Notes under the pieces: generated by a model | Database searches by the model: none | What the model saw: the letters and a program-made list of their open reading frames with translations, nothing else | Told to the model about the DNA's origin: nothing | Translations under genes and position numbers: made by a program | Assembly: GCA_902795985.1 (NCBI GenBank) | Contig: CADBNG010000288.1 | Coordinates: 1-9,692, forward strand | Reading direction: 5' to 3' | DNA: 9,692 nucleotides | DNA from: an uncultured Lachnospiraceae bacterium | Lineage (GTDB): Bacteria; Bacillota_A; Clostridia; Lachnospirales; Lachnospiraceae | Shown: positions 6,062 through 9,692 of the stretch, piece after piece | How the letters are laid out: every line of letters starts with the position of its first letter | Numbering within the stretch: position 1 is the first letter of the stretch

Positions 6062-7180
6062 TCAGTCGTCCCGGAGGTCTTCCAGGCTGAGCGGATCGAA
6101 GCTGGTCTTCAGCTCCACGACTTTTCCCGTCCGCATGGATTCGAACCCGGCCTCCACAATCTCCAGCACGTGTCTGCCCTGCTCGGCCGAGGCGATCGGC
6201 CTGGTGCCGAAATGGATATAGTCGATCAGCTGCATCATGTCCCCGTACACGTGCGGTTCCGGAAGCTTCATGTGCTCCAGGGGGATGCCCTTGATGGAGA
6301 ATGAGGCGTAAGGATTGTCAAACAGCGCCTGATCGTTCAGCTTGCCGTCAATGTAGTTTCCGTCCGTACCGTAAATGTTCGGCGTGAACATGTTCTTTCC
6401 GCCCGCCAGAGCGGAAAAGAACAGGCCGTGGACGTGATTGCCGAAATCCAGCAGGAAGGCGAAGTTGTCATCCACTTCGCTTTCGATGACTTTCTCTCCG
6501 AAGCGGAACTCCTTCTGCAGCTGGCCTCCCATGCAGGACACCCGCCTGACCGGACCCAGGATGCCGGTGATCGACGTCAGTCCGTAAGGCGCGTGGTCGT
6601 ACTGCGGGCCTCCGTCCGGGAGCTTGTAGTACCAGGTCGGGATCAGCGGCTCCGAGCCGTAATTGTCATGGCGGTATTCTTCTCTCAGATGATAGCGCAG
6701 TACGCCGCGGACGCCTCCGAATGCGTAAGTCACCTGTCCGAACTGTCCTTCCAGATACGCTTTCCGCAGGATCCGGTTGGCTTTCCATCCCATCATGCCG
6801 GGAGACACCGAGAGTTTGACGCCCATCCTCTCGGCCTCGGCGATGAGCTTGTCCGCCTCCGCGGTGGTCATGGCCATGGTCTTGTTGAAATGCACATGCT
6901 TGCCGGCGCGGATCGCCTTGAGTCCCTGCTCGTAGTGGAAGCGGATCGGCGAGCAGATGGACACGACGTCCACGGCCGGGTCGGCGAGCAGCTCGTCGTC
7001 CGTCATATACCAATTCCGGATCCCGTACTGTTCCGCCATGGCCTTCGCCCGGCCTTCGACCGGGTCGCAGACCGCGGCCAGAAAGACCTTGTCGTCCGTA
7101 TCGTGCAGGTTCAGATGTTTGAATATTGAATTGATGGCGATCTCGCCGGAGCCGATCGCGCCAAGTCCTAGTGGTTTCAT
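6062..7180 (-). CDS. Gfo/Idh/MocA oxidoreductase with Asn-Lys-Thr motif (third paralog)
   Basis: A 372-residue family member with a clear Rossmann start, A-I-G-S-G-E-I-A (8-15). The normally invariant E-K-P is N99-K100-T101 (HFNKTMAM), keeping only the Lys. In the second half GGPQYDHAPYGLTSITGILG (190-209) aligns with the catalytic helix, giving Asp195 and Tyr199 where many members have Asp and His; Tyr at that place is known in the Gfo branch. No Tat or Sec signal is visible, so it should be cytoplasmic and not periplasmic like glucose-fructose oxidoreductase. It starts 21 bases after the isomerase stop, behind an AGGAG site, and is followed by the hairpin. Because it sits beside the TIM-barrel gene, the two may act in sequence, for example oxidation at a ring carbon then isomerisation or elimination. 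Fold is certain, chemistry is inferred. Confidence 0.9.
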   Translation of the reverse strand: MKPLGLGAIGSGEIAINSIFKHLNLHDTDDKVFLAAVCDPVEGRAKAMAEQYGIRNWYMTDDELLADPAVDVVSICSPIRFHYEQGLKAIRAGKHVHFNKTMAMTTAEADKLIAEAERMGVKLSVSPGMMGWKANRILRKAYLEGQFGQVTYAFGGVRGVLRYHLREEYRHDNYGSEPLIPTWYYKLPDGGPQYDHAPYGLTSITGILGPVRRVSCMGGQLQKEFRFGEKVIESEVDDNFAFLLDFGNHVHGLFFSALAGGKNMFTPNIYGTDGNYIDGKLNDQALFDNPYASFSIKGIPLEHMKLPEPHVYGDMMQLIDYIHFGTRPIASAEQGRHVLEIVEAGFESMRTGKVVELKTSFDPLSLEDLRDD

Positions 7181-7201
7181 AGAATAGTCTCCTGTCTGCC
7201 G

Positions 7202-8191
7202 TTAATAGCGCTCCACGATCTCCAGCATTTTCTGTACGTACTGTCTGGAGATCTTCCGGTTGTATTCCACCCGGTCGTCCCTCTCGGCGTCGTTTGTGGG
7301 CAGCTTGAACGCCGGCTCTGCCAGCAGGATCATCCCCCGGGGCTCCGGTGCTTTTTCGATCAGCGTGCGGAGGATCAGATCAAAATCGATAAAGCCGTCG
7401 CCCAGATAGCATCCGGTCACCGTCAGCGGCATATCCGGATACAGTTTCGTGCGCAGGGGATTGTCGACCACGGCAAAGTCCTTGAAATGGGCGGCCACCG
7501 CATACGGAGCCAGATAGTCCACATCCTCCATCGGATCGCAGCAGGCCACGGCGCCGTTCCCGAAGTCGTAGAGCGAGCGCACATGCTCCGAATCGACTTC
7601 CTCAAGGATCTCGGCGATCTCGCGGCCCTTGAAATCGCAGTGATTCTCGTAGGCCAGGGTAAGCGGCGTTCCTTTGAGGATATCCGCCATTTCGCGGAGA
7701 TTCGCCACGATGAATTTCTTCTGTTCGGAGAAGGGGTGCTTCTTGTTCCAGCGGCTGGTCGCCACGCTGGACTGCCCGTAGCCGGCGCAGAGGATCTCTG
7801 CTCCCAGAGCCTCCGCCAGCCGCAGCGTGTTCTCCACGCCCTTGCGCGCAGCGTTCTTGTCCGGGATGTCGTCCGGGCCTTCCGCCCCCATCATTTTTCC
7901 TGCCGCACCGAAAGAAGCCACCCGCATGGGCAGTCCGGCAAGTCCCCACACCGTGAACGGATACAGGATGAAGCGGACGTCCTTCTCTTCGGCCATCGCC
8001 TTCATCTCGCCGATCGTGGCGGCGGTAAGATCGCGCGGAATCAGATTGGGGAACAGAGAGATCGCGCGTGCGCCGAGCCTGCCGCACTCTTCGATCGTCC
8101 ACCGATAGGACTCCATGCCGGGAGGCGTGCCGTCCGGCGGCATCAGGTTGAACGGCTGAAAGCCTACGCGGAAATCATAGGAATTTCCCAT
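7202..8191 (-). CDS. Sugar isomerase/epimerase, xylose-isomerase-like TIM barrel
   Basis: A 329-residue protein of the xylose-isomerase-like TIM-barrel superfamily (AP endonuclease 2 type, PF01261). Family members are metal-dependent sugar or keto-sugar isomerases, epimerases, dehydratases (IolE) or, in some oxidoreductase-linked clusters, lyases of 3-keto-glycosides. The four metal ligands can be placed: E182 (LAYENH), D209 (LYDFGN), H235 (AAHFKDF) and E292 (LLAEPAF), each at the end of a predicted beta strand in the usual order. No signal peptide, so cytoplasmic. The start follows AAGGAGGG with 6-base spacing, 27 bases after the aldolase stop; the next gene begins 21 bases on. Pairing with three Gfo/Idh/MocA enzymes resembles both inositol-type and oxidation-first glycoside pathways. 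I cannot choose between isomerase and lyase from sequence. Confidence 0.9.
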   Translation of the reverse strand: MGNSYDFRVGFQPFNLMPPDGTPPGMESYRWTIEECGRLGARAISLFPNLIPRDLTAATIGEMKAMAEEKDVRFILYPFTVWGLAGLPMRVASFGAAGKMMGAEGPDDIPDKNAARKGVENTLRLAEALGAEILCAGYGQSSVATSRWNKKHPFSEQKKFIVANLREMADILKGTPLTLAYENHCDFKGREIAEILEEVDSEHVRSLYDFGNGAVACCDPMEDVDYLAPYAVAAHFKDFAVVDNPLRTKLYPDMPLTVTGCYLGDGFIDFDLILRTLIEKAPEPRGMILLAEPAFKLPTNDAERDDRVEYNRKISRQYVQKMLEIVERY

Positions 8192-8197
8192 ACTTTT

Positions 8198-8205
8198 CCC
8201 TCCTT
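8198..8205 (-). promoter_or_regulatory. Ribosome binding site of the TIM-barrel gene
   Basis: AAGGAGGG on the minus strand, 6 bases before the ATG at 8191, fixes that start. Confidence 0.8.
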
Positions 8206-8218
8206 GGAAACGAGTGTC

Positions 8219-8929
8219 TTATTTGTCCAGTCCCAGTACCTTGGCCGTCGACTTGTAGCCGATGCCCATACGGTCGATACCCATGTCGATCAGGCGGAGG
8301 AACTTCTCTCTGTCGCGGATGCCGCCGGCGCCCTTGATCTTGCAGCGTCCCTCGGCAGCGTCCATCATGGCCTGGATCACCTCATAGGTCGCTCCTTCGT
8401 TCTTCCCGCCGGTGAAGAAGCCGGTGGACGTCTTTACGAAGTCTGCGCCCGCCTCGATCGCCGTGACCGTTGCCTTCTTCACCTCGTCGAGCGTGAGGGC
8501 ATCCACTTCGAAGATCACCTTCAGATTCGTACCGTACTTATGGCAGACATCCGCGACTGCCTTGATATCTGCCCGGACATCATCCCAGCGGCCGGAACGG
8601 ATCCAGCCGTAGTTCGCCACGATGTCCAGATCCTCGATATCCCCGTCACGGCAGATCAGTTCCGCCTGCATGGCCTTGGATTCCGTTGTGGACAGACCGA
8701 ACGGGAAATCACATACGACGCAGATCCCGGTATTCGTACCCTTACAAAGCTCGCGGGCAATTGGCAGTGAGGCCGGATTGATGCAGACCGTTGCGCAGTT
8801 GTAATCGATGCCTTCCTGGATATATTTACGGATGTCATCCTGAGTAAACTCCGGTTTGAGGACCGACTGGTCGATATAGCGCCCCAGTTCTTTCGCTGTC
8901 ATCTCACATGCTTTCTTTGTGGGTTTCAT
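8219..8929 (-). CDS. deoC: DeoC-family aldolase (deoxyribose-phosphate aldolase-like)
   Basis: A 236-residue class I aldolase of the DeoC family, which splits 2-deoxyribose 5-phosphate into glyceraldehyde 3-phosphate and acetaldehyde in the classic case. Family landmarks: IDQSVLKP (19-26), TVCINP (47-52), DFPFG (74-78), D102 in LDIVANYG, FVKTSTGF (164-171) with Schiff-base Lys166, and IKGAGGIR (198-205) with Lys199. The catalytic Lys/Lys/Asp set is thus complete. Two departures: a three-residue insertion after STGFFTGG (K176-N-E), and the C-terminal phosphate loop, usually R-x-G-x-S-S/A, reads R220-M-G-I-G-Y-K. The substrate may therefore not be deoxyribose 5-phosphate. It starts at 8929, ten bases after AGAAAGGA, and follows the permease gene by 81 bases. 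The symbol names the family; orthology to housekeeping deoC is doubtful. Confidence 0.88.
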   Translation of the reverse strand: MKPTKKACEMTAKELGRYIDQSVLKPEFTQDDIRKYIQEGIDYNCATVCINPASLPIARELCKGTNTGICVVCDFPFGLSTTESKAMQAELICRDGDIEDLDIVANYGWIRSGRWDDVRADIKAVADVCHKYGTNLKVIFEVDALTLDEVKKATVTAIEAGADFVKTSTGFFTGGKNEGATYEVIQAMMDAAEGRCKIKGAGGIRDREKFLRLIDMGIDRMGIGYKSTAKVLGLDK

Positions 8930-9010
8930 AGTATTAATGTCCTTTCTATTATCATGAATGCACTTTTCTGTGCAGACAGTATAAGGCTTTTTCCTATTTG
9001 AGATCGTGGC

Positions 9011-9692
9011 TTACTTGCCCTTCTTGTTGCGGACGATGTCGATGTAGACAGCCGTGAGCAGAAGCGCACCCTTGACGAGCTGTTGGGCGTAGCTGTCCAT
9101 GCTCAGCAGGCTCATGCCGTTGGCCAGCACCGCGAAGAACAGCATGCCGAGCAGCGTTCCGACAACATTGCCTTTGCCGCCCGCCACAGACAGACCGCCG
9201 ATGATGACGGCTGCGATGCAGTCAAGGTCGGCGCCGTTGCCCTGGTTGGGCTGCGCCACATAACCCTGCGCGATATACAGCAGCGAGGCGATACCGGCAC
9301 AGGAACCGGAGATCATGAAGGCGATCGCACGCGTCTTCTTGACATTGATACCGGAAAGGAAGGCCGCTTCCTTGCTGCCGCCGACGGAAATGACATTTCG
9401 TCCGAAGCGTGTATATTTCAGTACTGTACCGATGACTACATAGACGATGATCATAAAGAGCATCATGACCGGGAGGCCGATCACTCTTCCGCGTCCGATC
9501 CACTTGATGAAATTGTCGCTTACGGTAATCATGTTGCCGTCGGATATGATGTACGCCAACGCTCGAAACATCAGAGAAGTACCGATCGTAGTGATGATCG
9601 GGTCGATCTTCAGATAGTTCATGATCAGGCCGTTGACGATGCCGCACATCACGCCCACGCAGATGGCAACCAGCAGCAGCGCCGGACCGTGC
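9011..9692 (-). CDS. Sugar ABC transporter permease, RbsC-like (partial)
   Basis: The C-terminal part of a membrane permease of the BPD_transp_2 family (RbsC, XylH, LsrC/D type). About 226 residues are visible; the frame stays open to the window edge, so roughly the first 90-100 residues, including the true start, lie outside. A GTG at 9658 is internal, since the residues before it (GPALLLVAICVG) continue the transmembrane segment. Several hydrophobic helices follow, with the cytoplasmic coupling segment T-R-F-G-R-N-V-I-S-V-G-G-S-K-E-A-A and then S-G-I-N-V, typical of ribose-type permeases. The conserved G-A-D-L-D-C-I-A-A-V-I-I-G-G and G-G-x-G-x-x-x-G-T-x-x-G stretches are present, and it ends RNKKGK. 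It implies import of a sugar or small glycoside without phosphorylation; the ATPase and binding protein are presumably to the right. Confidence 0.93.
   Translation of the reverse strand, partial: HGPALLLVAICVGVMCGIVNGLIMNYLKIDPIITTIGTSLMFRALAYIISDGNMITVSDNFIKWIGRGRVIGLPVMMLFMIIVYVVIGTVLKYTRFGRNVISVGGSKEAAFLSGINVKKTRAIAFMISGSCAGIASLLYIAQGYVAQPNQGNGADLDCIAAVIIGGLSVAGGKGNVVGTLLGMLFFAVLANGMSLLSMDSYAQQLVKGALLLTAVYIDIVRNKKGK

Noticed and set aside
5137..6090. A 317-codon open frame on the plus strand
   Set aside because: Antisense to the second oxidoreductase gene and running through the hairpin; no family resemblance.
7487..8770. A 427-codon open frame on the plus strand
   Set aside because: Antisense to the TIM-barrel and aldolase genes, with no domain, no ribosome site and shadow-like composition.
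8930..9010. Possible internal promoter or small hairpin before the aldolase gene
   Set aside because: The minus strand has TATACT and GATAAT stretches, but neither has a convincing -35 at 16-18 bases. The TGCAC/GTGCA stem (8959-8963 with 8970-8974) is only 5 bp. The 81-base gap makes an element possible, but the evidence is too thin to annotate.
9011..9658. A complete 215-residue permease starting at GTG 9658
   Set aside because: The frame stays open to the window edge with typical RbsC-type membrane sequence before the GTG, so this is an internal codon of a truncated gene.

Overview
The window is one long minus-strand catabolic gene cluster, reading right to left, followed by its terminator and a small decayed mobile element at the left edge. 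Protein sequences, strong AGGAGG-type ribosome sites, tight gene packing, GC-rich coding DNA and the ISL3-like remnant suggest a Firmicute of the class Clostridia, plausibly a gut Lachnospiraceae or Oscillospiraceae relative. This placement is inference; no rRNA or marker gene is present.

Layout in transcription order (right to left): a partial ribose-type sugar ABC permease (9011-9692, cut by the window edge); a DeoC-family aldolase (8219-8929); a metal-dependent sugar isomerase/epimerase TIM barrel (7202-8191); three different Gfo/Idh/MocA oxidoreductases (6062-7180, 4948-5973, 3877-4935), with a 12-bp perfect hairpin between the first two; a GH1 beta-glycosidase (2491-3858); an ABM-fold small protein (2211-2498); a eukaryotic-type hexokinase (970-2214); and a nitroreductase (465-956). 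Gaps are mostly 12-27 nt or short overlaps. The two larger gaps are 81 nt before the aldolase gene and 88 nt at the hairpin. A clear rho-independent terminator (396-446) closes the unit. The promoter, regulator, ABC ATPase and binding protein are not visible and probably lie to the right.

Inferred function: a sugar or small glycoside enters unphosphorylated through the ABC importer. It is modified by NAD(P)-dependent oxidation/reduction (three Gfo/Idh/MocA enzymes) and by isomerisation or elimination (TIM barrel). The glycosidic bond is cleaved inside the cell (GH1), released hexose is phosphorylated (hexokinase), and a fragment is split by the aldolase. Several enzymes carry changes at normally invariant sites: Leu for the Asn before the GH1 acid/base Glu, Asn-Lys-Thr for the Glu-Lys-Pro motif of one oxidoreductase, and a remodelled phosphate loop in the aldolase. 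Together they suggest an unusual substrate, possibly an oxidised, deoxy or 2-substituted glycoside. The substrate cannot be read from sequence alone.

The left 460 bases differ in character. They hold a degenerate tandem repeat of about 23 bp (16-108) and a 261-bp internally deleted ISL3-like element (133-393) with both terminal inverted repeats but only the C-terminal tail of the transposase. Its right end touches the T-tract of the operon terminator.
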